64,000 bases of DNA from Collinsella sp. (GTDB lineage Bacteria; Actinomycetota; Coriobacteriia; Coriobacteriales; Coriobacteriaceae): NCBI GenBank assembly GCA_019419545.1, contig DXZT01000035.1, forward strand, positions 9,195 through 73,194, in the 5' to 3' direction. The translations under genes and the position numbers were made by a program. A model generated the notes under the pieces. It was given only the letters and a program-made list of their open reading frames with translations. It did not search any database and was not told the origin of the DNA. Shown piece after piece: positions 44,409 through 60,703 of this stretch; position 1 is the stretch's first letter; every line of letters begins with the position of its first letter.

Positions 44409-45368
44409 CTACTTCCAACGAAGTAGATAGCCACCTATATCCAGACCGGCGCCAAATCCAACGAGGGCGATGGTGTCGCCCGTGTGAAGTGCACCGGCGT
44501 TTGCCAGCCGGTCGAGGGCAAGCGGAATGCATGCGCTCGAAATGTTGCCGGTCTCGCGCAGCGTTCGAACCACGCGCTTGTCTGGCACACCGAGGCGCTT
44601 GACCGCCTGACTCAGGATTCGTTCGTTAGCCTGATGAAATACAAAATGGTCGATGTCCTCGACCGAAATGCCCGCATCGCTCGCAAGCTTATGAACCGTG
44701 TCGCAAATCGCGTTGACGCCGAACTTGAACACGCGGCGGCCATTCATGGACAGCACGCTCTCGCTATCTGCGGAGGCCTTAAACGGCGAGGTGCCGACCA
44801 GACCGGGAACGCACAACGTCTCGACGTCGGGCGCCGTCGAAAGCTCAACGGCAAGGGGGCTGTCTCCCCCGGCCTCAATCACCGCGGCGCCTGCCCCATC
44901 GCCAAAGAGCACGCAGGTGGCGCGGTCGGTCCAGTCGAGCGCGCGCGTCATCTGCTCGGCAGCAACGACAAGCACATGCTTGGCTCGTCCTCGGGCGATA
45001 TAGCCCTCGGCAACATCGAGCGCAAATACGAAGCCGGCGCAGGCCGCCGAGACATCGAAGGCAGGGCACGTCGCGCCTAGTCGCCCAGCAACGGCACACG
45101 CCTCAGCGGGAACAAGATGGTCACCCGTCGTCGTCGAGCAGACGATCAAATCCAACTGGCTCGCGTCGATTCCGGACACCTGGAGTGCCCGCTCGCTCGC
45201 CGCTACGGCAAGGTCATCAAGTGACTCGGTGGTGCAGACGTGGCGGCTCTTGATACCTGTGCGGGTAAAAATCCACTCATCCGAGGTATCGAGGAACTCG
45301 GACAGCTCGTCATTGGAAACACTGCGCTTAGGAAGCGCCGAGCCCGTTCCAAGAATCGTGAAACCCAT
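44409..45368 (-). CDS. fabH: 3-oxoacyl-ACP synthase III
   Basis: A 319-residue initiating condensing enzyme. The triad is Cys110 (DVSAACAGF), His in FHQANERI and Asn in ETGNISSACIP. ATG 45368 follows AAAGGAGG; the longer in-frame start lies inside the control region. FabH condenses an acyl-CoA primer with malonyl-ACP. It is the first gene of the operon, and two near-identical 19-bp repeats lie 16-84 bp upstream of it. Confidence 0.97.
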   Translation of the reverse strand: MGFTILGTGSALPKRSVSNDELSEFLDTSDEWIFTRTGIKSRHVCTTESLDDLAVAASERALQVSGIDASQLDLIVCSTTTGDHLVPAEACAVAGRLGATCPAFDVSAACAGFVFALDVAEGYIARGRAKHVLVVAAEQMTRALDWTDRATCVLFGDGAGAAVIEAGGDSPLAVELSTAPDVETLCVPGLVGTSPFKASADSESVLSMNGRRVFKFGVNAICDTVHKLASDAGISVEDIDHFVFHQANERILSQAVKRLGVPDKRVVRTLRETGNISSACIPLALDRLANAGALHTGDTIALVGFGAGLDIGGYLLRWK

Positions 45369-45384
45369 CACTAACCTCCTTTGA

Positions 45385-45451
45385 GTTGTTGACGTGTTTA
45401 CATCGACCATGAGAGGATAGCGCATTTCAGTCGTTGTTGACGTGTTAACAT
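45385..45451. promoter_or_regulatory. Two 19-bp operator-like repeats between fabH and the biotin ligase
   Basis: GTTGTTGACGTGTTTACAT (45385-45403) and GTTGTTGACGTGTTAACAT (45433-45451) differ in one base and are 48 bp apart. Each holds the near-palindrome GTTrACryGTyAAC. They flank the likely fabH promoter and are the natural binding sites for a lipid-responsive repressor; no fabT- or fapR-like gene is adjacent. Confidence 0.65.
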
Positions 45452-45544
45452 TAAATTGCCCAAATGCGACACAGGCTTCACATTGTGTCTATCTCTCGAC
45501 ACCATTACGTTATTCACTTATTCATTAAGGAGGTAGCAGCCGTT

Positions 45545-46321
45545 ATGGATGCCAAATTAACGATAGTCGACGTAACCGGATCGACCAACGATGACCTGCT
45601 CGAAGCAGGTAAACAGGGAGCGCCGCATGGCACGGGACTTGCCGCCCGGGCTCAGACAGCAGGACGCGGCCGGCGCGGCCACAAGTGGGATTCAACCGCC
45701 GGCAACCTATTGCTTTCGATTGCCCTGCGTCCATGCGTTAATCCTGCGAAGTACTCTGGTCTTGCCGCCGTCAGCGGCCTAGCGGTGCTGGAGGCGCTCG
45801 AAAAACAGGGTCTTGCAAACGAGATTGGCCTCAAATGGCCCAACGACCTGGTCGCGCGTGGACGCAAGCTCGGCGGCATTCTGGTCGAGGCCGCACGCGA
45901 TAACGAAGGCAAACCTTTCGCCGTCTGCGGTATTGGCGTCAATGTGAACTATGCGCCCCAAGAAGTGCCCGATGGCGGCCTGCCGGCAATCGGTCTCTCG
46001 GACCTTAACGAGAACGTTCCTGCTGTCGACATGCTCCTCGATGAGGTCTATCACGCAGTTATAGACGCTGTAGATGCCTGGGCAGAACGCCTCAACGCCA
46101 TGGAAGAAAACACCGGACCGCTCGCGCCCGTCCACGGCGAATATGTCGCCCACCTCAATTGGATTGGAAAGCACGTTATCGCCCGCTCCCCTGCCGGTGA
46201 CGAGCTGGCGCGAGGCATCTTTAAAACGGTCGATGGCTTTGGTCGTGCGTGCATCGAAACAGAAGACGGCTTGCGATCCTTCCATTTTGAGGAGGCGTCA
46301 TTGCGCCCCTTGAGTGAGTAG
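45545..46321 (+). CDS. birA: Biotin--[acetyl-CoA-carboxylase] ligase (no DNA-binding domain)
   Basis: A 258-residue ligase with the biotinoyl-AMP site GRGRRGHKWDS near residues 38-48, the KWPNDLVARGRKLGGILVE motif and the C-terminal SH3-like domain. The N-terminal winged helix of bifunctional BirA is absent, so it is not a repressor. ATG 45545 follows AAGGAGG at a somewhat long distance. It attaches biotin to AccB, and its place divergent from the fab-acc operon fits that. Confidence 0.93.
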   Translation: MDAKLTIVDVTGSTNDDLLEAGKQGAPHGTGLAARAQTAGRGRRGHKWDSTAGNLLLSIALRPCVNPAKYSGLAAVSGLAVLEALEKQGLANEIGLKWPNDLVARGRKLGGILVEAARDNEGKPFAVCGIGVNVNYAPQEVPDGGLPAIGLSDLNENVPAVDMLLDEVYHAVIDAVDAWAERLNAMEENTGPLAPVHGEYVAHLNWIGKHVIARSPAGDELARGIFKTVDGFGRACIETEDGLRSFHFEEASLRPLSE

Positions 46322-46380
46322 GTCGCCACAGCCAGCCGCTCGGCAGCCTTACCCGGCGATCCAAACCCATCATGCAAAAC

Positions 46381-46420
46381 AAAAGAGCCCCGCTACCGTA
46401 ATGGCAGCGGAGCCCTTTAA
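46381..46420. terminator. Bidirectional terminator between birA and rpsJ
   Basis: AAGAGCCCCGCTACC and GGCAGCGGAGCCCTT pair with a few wobbles around GTAAT; the minus strand ends in CTCTTTTGTTTT, ending the str operon. Confidence 0.8.
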
Positions 46421-46437
46421 GCTATGAGGAATATCGC

Positions 46438-46746
46438 TTAGAGCTTGATGTCGATGTCGACGCCAGCGGGGAGGTCGAGACGCATGAGCGAATCAACAGT
46501 GCCCGAGGTGGGGTCGAGGATGTCAATGAGGCGCTTGTGGGTGCGCATCTCGAACTGCTCACGGGAGTCCTTGTTCACGTGCGGCGAGCGGATGACCGTG
46601 TACAGGTTGCGCTCGGTGGGCAGGGGGACAGGACCGGAAACGCGAGCGCCGGTCTTCTGAGCGGTCTCGACGATGAGCTTCGCGGACTGATCGACGACCT
46701 CGTGATCATAGCCCTTGAGGCGAATGCGGATCTTCTGGGTAGCCAA
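46438..46746 (-). CDS. rpsJ: 30S ribosomal protein S10
   Basis: A 102-residue S10 with RIRLKGYDHEVVDQSAKLIVE, GPVPLPTERNLYTVIRSPH and the C-terminal RLDLPAGVDIDIKL. It is in the 30S head and, as NusE, acts in antitermination. It lies 60 bp after fusA at the end of the str operon, instead of heading the S10 operon, which starts with rplC 14 kb away. tuf, often between fusA and rpsJ, is absent. Confidence 0.98.
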   Translation of the reverse strand: MATQKIRIRLKGYDHEVVDQSAKLIVETAQKTGARVSGPVPLPTERNLYTVIRSPHVNKDSREQFEMRTHKRLIDILDPTSGTVDSLMRLDLPAGVDIDIKL

Positions 46747-46806
46747 CTTAAACCTCCAAAGAGTGCGAGAGATGTTCTCGCGGATTACGTAACAGGGAGC
46801 TCGAAC

Positions 46807-48906
46807 TTAGGCGTTCTTGCTCATGACCTCGTCCACGATGGACTTGGGCGCGGGCTCATAAGAGTCGAACTGCATCGTGTAGGATGCACGGCCCTGGGTC
46901 TGGGAGCGAAGGTCGGTAGCGTAACCGAACATCTCGCCCAGCGGCACCTTGGCACGGATGAGCTTGCTGTTCTTGCGATCCTCCATGCCCTCGATCTTGC
47001 CGCGGCGACCGGAGAGGTTGCCCATAACGTCGCCCATGTACTGCTCGGGGGTCTCGACCTCGACAGCCATGATCGGCTCGAGCAGCTGCGGATCGGATTT
47101 CTTGAGGGCGTCCTTGATAGCCATGGAACCGGCGATCTTGAAGGCGGCCTCGGAGGAGTCGACCTCATGGTAAGAACCGTCGAACAGGGTGACCTTGACG
47201 TCGAGGACCGGGAAGCCGGCGATAACACCGGTGTTCAGGGCCTCCTGGATGCCCTTGTCGATGGACGGGATGTACTCCTTGGGCACGACGCCGCCGACGA
47301 TAGCGTTGACGAACTCGTAGCCGAAGCCCTCCTCCATCTTCTCGAGCTTGATGACGGCGTGGCCGTACTGACCGCGACCACCGGACTGACGGACGAACTT
47401 GCCCTCAGCCTTCTCGACGTCGTGACCAGCGGTCTCGCGGTAGGCAACCTGGGGCTTACCAACGTTAGCGTCAACCTTGAACTCGCGGAGCAGACGGTCG
47501 ACGATGATCTCGAGGTGCAGCTCGCCCATGCCGGCGATGATGGTCTGGCCGGTCTCGTGGTTGGTGGACACCGTAAAGGTCGGGTCCTCCTCGGCGAGCT
47601 TGGTCAGAGCCAGGGACATCTTGTCCTGCTCGGCCTTGGTCTTGGGCTCGATGGCAACGTCGATAACGGGCTTGGCGAACTCGATCTTCTCGAGGACGAT
47701 CTCCTTGCCCTCGGTGCACAGGGTGTCACCGGTGGTGGAGTTCTTGAAGCCGACGCAAGCGACGATGTCGCCGGCGGCAGCGTCGTCACGGTCGATACGC
47801 TCGGCGGCGTTCATCTCGAGGATGCGGCCGAGGCGCTCGCGCTGACCGTTGGAAGCGTTGACCACGTAGGAGCCAGACTCGGCGCGACCGGAGTAAACGC
47901 GGACGTAAGTGAGCTTACCGACGAACGGGTCGGTCATGATCTTGAAGACCAGGCCGGAGAAGGGCTCGTCGAAGTCAGGATGACGCTCGATCTCCTCGCC
48001 GGTGTCCGGATCGGTACCGGTGACGGCCTTGACGTCGAGCGGGCTGGGCAGGTAGTCGACGACAGCGTCGAGCAGCTCCTGAACGCCCTTGTTCTTGTAG
48101 GCGGAACCCACGAAAACGAGGTTGAGCTCGTTGGCCAGGACGCCCTTGCGCAGAGCAGCCTTGAGCTCCTCGACGGTGAAGTCCTCCTCCATGAGGATCT
48201 TCTCCATGAGCTCGTCATCAAAGCTGGCAGCAGCGTCGAGGAGCTCCTCGCGCTTGGTGGCAGCGATGTCAGCGAACTCAGCCGGGATCTCGTCCATCGG
48301 CTCGGGGTAGGTCATGCCCTTCTCGTCGGCCTTGAAGTCCCAAGCGGTCATGGTGACCAGGTCGATGACGCCCCAGAAGTTGTCCTCGGCGCCCATCGGG
48401 ACCTGAGCGGCCACGGCGTTAGCGTCGAGACGGTCCTTCATGGTCTCGATAGCGTTGAAGAAGTCAGCGCCCACGCGGTCATACTTGTTGATGAAGGCGA
48501 TGCGGGGGACGTTGAAGGTGGAAGCCTGACGCCAAACGGTCTCAGACTGGGGCTGGACGCCGGCAACGGCGTCGAAGACGGCGACAGCACCATCGAGGAC
48601 GCGCAGGCAGCGCTCGACCTCGGCGGTGAAGTCAACGTGGCCCGGGGTGTCGATGATCTGGATGCGGTAGTCCTTACCGTCCTTGTTCCAGAAGCACGTG
48701 GTAGCAGCGGAGGTAATGGTTACGCCACGCTCCTGCTCCTGAACCATCCAGTCCATGGTGGCAGCGCCCTCATGGACCTCACCGATCTTGTGGGTCTTAC
48801 CGGTGTAGTAAAGAATACGCTCGGTCGTGGTGGTCTTACCAGCATCGATGTGAGCCATGATGCCGATGTTACGGGTATCGGAAAGCTTGTACTTAGGCTT
48901 AGCCAT
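46807..48906 (-). CDS. fusA: Elongation factor G
   Basis: A 699-residue translational GTPase. G1 is AHIDAGKTTTTERIL, G3 is DTPGHVDFT and G4 is NKYDRVGADF (NKYD in place of the usual NKMD), with domain IV ending SGGRGQYGHA. It drives translocation. It lies 19 bp after rpsG in the str operon. Confidence 0.98.
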   Translation of the reverse strand: MAKPKYKLSDTRNIGIMAHIDAGKTTTTERILYYTGKTHKIGEVHEGAATMDWMVQEQERGVTITSAATTCFWNKDGKDYRIQIIDTPGHVDFTAEVERCLRVLDGAVAVFDAVAGVQPQSETVWRQASTFNVPRIAFINKYDRVGADFFNAIETMKDRLDANAVAAQVPMGAEDNFWGVIDLVTMTAWDFKADEKGMTYPEPMDEIPAEFADIAATKREELLDAAASFDDELMEKILMEEDFTVEELKAALRKGVLANELNLVFVGSAYKNKGVQELLDAVVDYLPSPLDVKAVTGTDPDTGEEIERHPDFDEPFSGLVFKIMTDPFVGKLTYVRVYSGRAESGSYVVNASNGQRERLGRILEMNAAERIDRDDAAAGDIVACVGFKNSTTGDTLCTEGKEIVLEKIEFAKPVIDVAIEPKTKAEQDKMSLALTKLAEEDPTFTVSTNHETGQTIIAGMGELHLEIIVDRLLREFKVDANVGKPQVAYRETAGHDVEKAEGKFVRQSGGRGQYGHAVIKLEKMEEGFGYEFVNAIVGGVVPKEYIPSIDKGIQEALNTGVIAGFPVLDVKVTLFDGSYHEVDSSEAAFKIAGSMAIKDALKKSDPQLLEPIMAVEVETPEQYMGDVMGNLSGRRGKIEGMEDRKNSKLIRAKVPLGEMFGYATDLRSQTQGRASYTMQFDSYEPAPKSIVDEVMSKNA

Positions 48907-48925
48907 GTTAGTTCCTTACCTTAAC

Positions 48926-49399
48926 TTACCAACGATAGTGAGAGAACGCGCGGTTGGCCTCGGCCATCTTGAAGACGTCCTCACGCTTCTTGACGGAAGC
49001 GCCCAGGCCGTTGGAGGCGTCGAGGATCTCGTTGGCGAGACGCTCGGCCATGGTCTTCTCCTTGCGAGCGCGGGAGAAGTTGACGATCCAGCGGATGCCC
49101 AGAGCGGTGGAACGACGGGAGTTGACCTCCATCGGGACCTGATAGGTAGCGCCACCGACACGCTTGGGCTTAACCTCGAGCGTGGGCTTGACGTTGTCCA
49201 TAGCCTTCTTGAAGGTAGCGAGAGCGTCGCCGCCCTCGGACTTCTCGGCAACGATCTCGAAAGCGGTGTAAACGATGCGCTCAGCGGTGGCCTTCTTGCC
49301 GTCAAGAAGGACCTTGTTGATGAGCTGAGTCACCAGGCGGTTGTTGTAAACGGCGTCAGGCTGAACCTCACGACGATTAGCTGCTGCACGACGCGGCAT
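48926..49399 (-). CDS. rpsG: 30S ribosomal protein S7
   Basis: A 157-residue S7 starting MPRRAAANRREVQPDAVYNN, with LINKVLLDGKKATAERIVY and VGGATYQVPMEVNSRRSTALGIRWI in place. It organises the 30S head near the E site. It follows rpsL by 74 bp. Confidence 0.98.
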   Translation of the reverse strand: MPRRAAANRREVQPDAVYNNRLVTQLINKVLLDGKKATAERIVYTAFEIVAEKSEGGDALATFKKAMDNVKPTLEVKPKRVGGATYQVPMEVNSRRSTALGIRWIVNFSRARKEKTMAERLANEILDASNGLGASVKKREDVFKMAEANRAFSHYRW

Positions 49400-49473
49400 G
49401 TGAAATCTCCTTAAGTGTCTACCGTGCGGCGCTCAAGACGGCACACGGCGAAAGTATCAAAACGTTATCTGGC

Positions 49474-49851
49474 TTATTTGGCCTTGGGGCGCTTAGCGCC
49501 GTACTTGGAACGGGCCTGCATACGGTTCTGGACCGGAGCAGCGTCGTAGGCGCCACGGATGACGTGATAACGGACACCAGGGAGGTCACGGACACGACCG
49601 CCGCGGACGAGCACGATGGAGTGCTCCTGCAGGTTGTGGCCCTCACCCGGGATGTAAGCAGTAACTTCGATGCCGTTGACGAGGCGAACACGGGCAACCT
49701 TACGAAGAGCCGAGTTCGGCTTCTTGGGGCTCGTGGTGAAGACGCGGGTGCACACGCCGCGCTTCTGGGAGTTGTGCTGCAGAGCAGCGTTCTTGGACTT
49801 CTTGGGCACGGAACGACGGCCCTGGCGAACCAGCTGGTTAATAGTAGGCAA
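49474..49851 (-). CDS. rpsL: 30S ribosomal protein S12
   Basis: A 125-residue S12 starting MPTINQLVRQGRRSVPKKSK. The decoding loops TTSPKKPNSALRKVA and PGVRYHVIRGAYD carry wild-type lysines and no streptomycin-resistance substitution that I can see. It is the first gene of the str operon, with a promoter at 49945-49973. Confidence 0.98.
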   Translation of the reverse strand: MPTINQLVRQGRRSVPKKSKNAALQHNSQKRGVCTRVFTTSPKKPNSALRKVARVRLVNGIEVTAYIPGEGHNLQEHSIVLVRGGRVRDLPGVRYHVIRGAYDAAPVQNRMQARSKYGAKRPKAK

Positions 49852-49944
49852 AGCGTACTCCTTCTCGAATGATTCCAGCTTTCTGTAAAGTGCAACGGCT
49901 TGAATCGAGGGGTCAGCATCCCCCTACGAAACACGCAGTTCGAT

Positions 49945-49973
49945 AGGATACGTGGCGTTAGCTGTGCCGTCAA
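49945..49973 (-). promoter_or_regulatory. Predicted str-operon promoter
   Basis: Minus-strand TTGACG (49973-49968) and TATCCT (49950-49945) with a 17-bp spacer, 94 bp before rpsL. Directly upstream of the -35 box is a CACGCCGCCGGGCGTATCC-type element (49979-49997, plus strand), similar to the elements upstream of rplC and rplB. Confidence 0.7.
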
Positions 49974-50062
49974 CAGACCACGCCGCCGGGCGTATCCTAT
50001 AATAGGCACATTTCCGCAAAGCCTACACAAAAGGAATCCCCTCCTGTGCGTTTGGGAGGATC

Positions 50063-50191
50063 CCCGGACCGGGCGGCCCAGGTTTTAAGTTTGCTGCTCT
50101 ACAGTCCTGCGCAAGACGGAAAGCACATTAAGTGCTTTCCTTTGCGTGCGGAACTCGCGACAAACTTAAAACCTGGGCCGCCCGGTCCGGG
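50063..50191 (+). repeat. Palindrome-embedded repeat, copy B
   Basis: The 81-nt core (50087-50167) is flanked by perfectly complementary 24-nt arms (50063-50086, 50168-50191), which are rich in CCCGG/CCGGG; pairing resumes for four bases beyond one mismatch. Outside the arms it shares AAAAGGAATCCCC on the left and CCGACGTGCTCGTCGGGGC on the right with copy C. Confidence 0.93.
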
Positions 50192-50223
50192 AATCCGACG
50201 TGCTCGTCGGGGCAACGTTACCT

Positions 50224-50257
50224 GCCAAAACGGGACAGGTTTATTTTGATCGGTTTT
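50224..50257 (+). repeat. 34-bp inverted repeat, left copy, with GGGACAG centre
   Basis: GCCAAAACGGGACAGGTTTA and the next 14 bases match 52170-52203 in inverted orientation at 31 of 34 positions. The pair encloses the sigma/anti-sigma genes. Confidence 0.85.
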
Positions 50258-50323
50258 ATCTGGGGAAACGTCGTGCTCCAGCGGTGGTCCGCCCTCATCT
50301 GTCATAGGGAAATCGGCGGCGTT

Positions 50324-50452
50324 TTCGGAAGTATGCGGCAAATTCTGGACCTGCCGAGCACACCGGGGTTTTGCGATAATAAACCCGCAGGTAGAGCGCT
50401 TGAGCATATGCGGTGTGGTCGACCCTTCGAGATTTTGCCGCATACTTCCGAA
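50324..50452. other. Large structured dyad, possible non-coding RNA
   Basis: Perfect 19-bp arms TTCGGAAGTATGCGGCAAA (50324-50342) and its complement (50434-50452) enclose 91 bases. Inside, ACCTGC (50350-50355) can pair with GCAGGT (50387-50392), GGGTTT with AAACCC, and CACACCG (50360-50366) with CGGTGTG (50411-50417), the last pairing crossing the first as in a pseudoknot. No ORF of note lies in it. It could be a structured RNA or a DNA element; the strand is unknown. Confidence 0.55.
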
Positions 50453-50497
50453 TTTCAGGCGAATATCGCTCAAAATAACCGTCCATATAACGCAAAA

Positions 50498-50530
50498 TAG
50501 GCCGCTTCCCCTAGTGGGAAGCGGCCTCAA
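50498..50530 (-). terminator. Terminator of the sigma/anti-sigma operon
   Basis: GGCCGCTTCCC (50501-50511) / GGGAAGCGGCC (50516-50526) with a 4-nt loop; TATTTTG follows on the minus strand. It lies just after the stop codon at 50534. Confidence 0.85.
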
Positions 50531-50533
50531 GCC

Positions 50534-51610
50534 TTACGAGTAGACGATGGTAAAGGGTACTTCTGTTTCGGTCTCTCCTGTTGATGTGCACCTCGTTCCC
50601 TCAAGGGTTACCGATACAACCTGATCGACATTGATGAGCCTTGTCGGAACCCAGATGTTCTCTCCGCTATTGCGCGCCATCGAAACATAGAAATTGTACG
50701 CCCCTGCGTCGTCATCTTCGATAATCTGCTCCGATCCATCCTTGTAGCTGACGGTCAGTTTATGATCAACTGCTTCATAGCCCAGATCATCGATGTGCGT
50801 CTGGATGGAAAACGGGCTGATCTCGAGAGGCGAGTCGTCGGAGCGGAGCTCCTTTGTATCGACGTGCGCTCCGACGTTAAACTCTGGCGTCGACACCTCG
50901 ATCACCTTCGCATCCTCACCTTTGCCCTCGGTCCAGGAGATATTCCAGGTGACCGCATGTCGTAAATCTCGATCGCGATTCCAAGATGCAAAGTACATCG
51001 TGCCGTTAATGACCGTGTCGCTTGATGTGTCTTTATCAATGGTGCAGCGTGTATCAGCCCATTCCTCGCCGAAGTTCATGCTGGGTGTACTGACGCCCCC
51101 TTCTTCTTCACCATAGAGAACAAGTTCGCCAAGCTCTGCCGCCGGCTTGTAGTAGTTAACGCCATTCGGATTGGACAATGTAAACGTCACAGCACCGCAA
51201 CCGTTCTCGTCGATTGCCATCTCATGAATGTCGAGCGTATAGCCGTTGCCCTCGACGGACAGATTGACCTTCTGGACTGCACCCTCCAGGCTTTGGGGCG
51301 CGATACCATCACCAAACTCTCTGGTGTAGGTATATTTCGTCCCCGACGAGCCGCCATTTGTCCAGGTAACGGACTCTCCGTTGCCATGGTTTCCCCAGGC
51401 AGAGGCAAAATAACTGGAATTGACAACAGCGTAGGCGACCCCTCCGGTCGCCAGCACTCCGGCAAGACATCCGATTACGGCAACATACAGAGGCTTCGCG
51501 TGACCCTTTCGGCGAAGCGGCTCGCCAGCAGCGGCATAAAGAACACGGTCAGCAAGATCGCTATCGGCTTGGACGGACTCGAAGGCCTGCTTGATCTGGT
51601 TGGATTTCAC
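50534..51610 (-). CDS. Anti-sigma factor-like single-pass membrane protein
   Basis: A 358-residue protein with a short cytoplasmic N-terminus (residues 1-40), one membrane helix at about 41-63 (LYVAVIGCLAGVLATGGVAYA), and an extracellular domain of about 290 residues resembling DUF4179-type anti-sigma proteins. No zinc-binding HxxxCxxC anti-sigma motif is present in the cytoplasmic part. It starts at GTG 51610 with AGGAGGG ahead and overlaps the sigma factor gene by 50 bp, so the two are co-translated. By position it should hold the sigma factor at the membrane until an outside signal is met; the signal is unknown. Confidence 0.75.
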   Translation of the reverse strand: MKSNQIKQAFESVQADSDLADRVLYAAAGEPLRRKGHAKPLYVAVIGCLAGVLATGGVAYAVVNSSYFASAWGNHGNGESVTWTNGGSSGTKYTYTREFGDGIAPQSLEGAVQKVNLSVEGNGYTLDIHEMAIDENGCGAVTFTLSNPNGVNYYKPAAELGELVLYGEEEGGVSTPSMNFGEEWADTRCTIDKDTSSDTVINGTMYFASWNRDRDLRHAVTWNISWTEGKGEDAKVIEVSTPEFNVGAHVDTKELRSDDSPLEISPFSIQTHIDDLGYEAVDHKLTVSYKDGSEQIIEDDDAGAYNFYVSMARNSGENIWVPTRLINVDQVVSVTLEGTRCTSTGETETEVPFTIVYS

Positions 51611-52079
51611 GGTCGCCCTCCTCTAGGATGAACTTGAGCTTCGATCTGCCGCGAGCTAAACGCGTTCGAACGGTCGCGGCTGGCACATGCAGTAACTCGG
51701 CAATTTCTGAAGTCGAGAAGCCCAGATAGTAATAGAGCACGATGGGGATACGGAATCGTTCCGGAAGCCGCATGACATCTGACAGGACGGCCTTGGTCTC
51801 ATCCTGCGCTGTCGAAAGCGAATCGGCCAGATTCTCAATATCCTCCACGCGCCTCCACGGCTTTCGAAAGAGAGATTTACATTCATTGATCGTGACCCGG
51901 ATAAGCCATCGACGAAGATGCTCCCAGTTTTCAAATTGCGCGTCGCTTTTGAGTAACTTCAGAAAGACGTCTTGAGCAACATCGTCGGCGTCAGCGCGAT
52001 CACGCAGATACGTCAATGCGATCCGAAACACGACATCCCGGTGGTCTTCGACCGCCTGTCTAAAAGCTTGTTCTTCCAT
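51561..52079 (-). CDS. Sigma-70 family (ECF-like) RNA polymerase sigma factor
   Basis: A 172-residue ECF-type factor. Region 2 lies at residues 10-75 (VFRIALTYLRDRADADDVAQDVFLKLL, then WLIRVTINECKS) and region 4 at 105-155 (LPERFRIPIVLYYYLGFSTSEIAELLHVPAATVRTRLARGRSKL). It lacks regions 1 and 3, as ECF factors do. ATG 52079 follows GGGAGG; the open frame further upstream runs into a repeat. The gene is followed by its probable anti-sigma factor. It stands between rpoC and rpsL, bracketed by repeats B and C, away from any obvious target genes. Confidence 0.9.
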   Translation of the reverse strand: MEEQAFRQAVEDHRDVVFRIALTYLRDRADADDVAQDVFLKLLKSDAQFENWEHLRRWLIRVTINECKSLFRKPWRRVEDIENLADSLSTAQDETKAVLSDVMRLPERFRIPIVLYYYLGFSTSEIAELLHVPAATVRTRLARGRSKLKFILEEGDREIQPDQAGLRVRPSR

Positions 52080-52169
52080 AATCACCTCCCGGTGACGCTG
52101 ATGGTTCTTGATGAGGTCCTCACCATAGATACGCTTTGGCCGAACGAAATGTTTCAAATCCAAGCAGGA

Positions 52170-52203
52170 AAAACCTACCAAAATAAACCTGTCCCTTTTT
52201 GGC
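52170..52203 (-). repeat. 34-bp inverted repeat, right copy
   Basis: Inverted copy of 50224-50257 (31 of 34). It contains CCAAAATAAACCTGTCCC, so the same GGGACAG centre, and lies directly beside repeat C. Confidence 0.85.
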
Positions 52204-52232
52204 AAAAGGAATCCCCTTCTGTGCGCGGGGTA

Positions 52233-52369
52233 GATTCCCGGAACGGGCCGCCCGCTGTTTAAGTTTGCTGCTCTACAGTCCTGCGCAAGACGGAAAGCAC
52301 ATTAAGTGCTTTCCTTTGCGTGCGGAACTCGCGACAAACTTAAACAGCGGGCGGCCCGTTCCGGGAATC
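52233..52369 (+). repeat. Palindrome-embedded repeat, copy C
   Basis: The core 52261-52341 is identical to copy B; the perfect 28-nt arms (52233-52260 and 52342-52369; GATTCCCGGAACGGGCCGCC...) differ from those of A and partly from B. The right flank CCGACGTGCTCGTCGGGGC is shared with B. It lies between the rpoC terminator and the sigma gene. Confidence 0.93.
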
Positions 52370-52397
52370 CGACGTGCTCGTCGGGGCAACGTTCCTC

Positions 52398-52438
52398 ACA
52401 AAAAAAGACCCGCTTCCCTGTTGGGAAACGGGTCTTTG
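52398..52438 (-). terminator. Terminator of the rpoBC operon
   Basis: AAAGACCCGCTTCCC (52404-52418) / GGGAAACGGGTCTTT (52423-52437) with one mismatch and a 4-nt loop, followed on the minus strand by a seven-T run. Confidence 0.93.
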
Positions 52439-52463
52439 GAAGGACGGTTAACGTACTCGGAAA

Positions 52464-56942
<4,479 letters not shown>

Positions 56943-56948
56943 AGTCAA

Positions 56949-60440
<3,492 letters not shown>

Positions 60441-60513
60441 CAGGTTTTTCCTCCTTCACGGAAATGCTCGGTGGGTTGGCGAGGCATGGCTTCGCCAGTT
60501 ATCGCAACCTAAT

Positions 60514-60541
60514 AGTTTATCAGGTACCGACCGTTGGGCAA
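60514..60541 (-). promoter_or_regulatory. Candidate rpoB promoter
   Basis: Minus-strand TTGCCC (60541-60536) and TAAACT (60519-60514) with a 16-bp spacer, 74 bp before rpoB. Between it and the gene is a GGCGAAGCC/CCTCGCC-type hairpin. The match is moderate. Confidence 0.35.
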
Positions 60542-60703
60542 GAAAAGCCTTGACGCGATTGAGTTTTTGGAGTAGTAAAGTTTTTCAGCAGAAAAGGTGC
60601 AGGTAGATACGTATGTATCGAACACCTGTTCATATATTTTCTGTGAACGAGACCGCTGATGCGCGCCGCTGCATGGCGGAATGGCGGCGAGGGTTGGCCG
60701 GAC

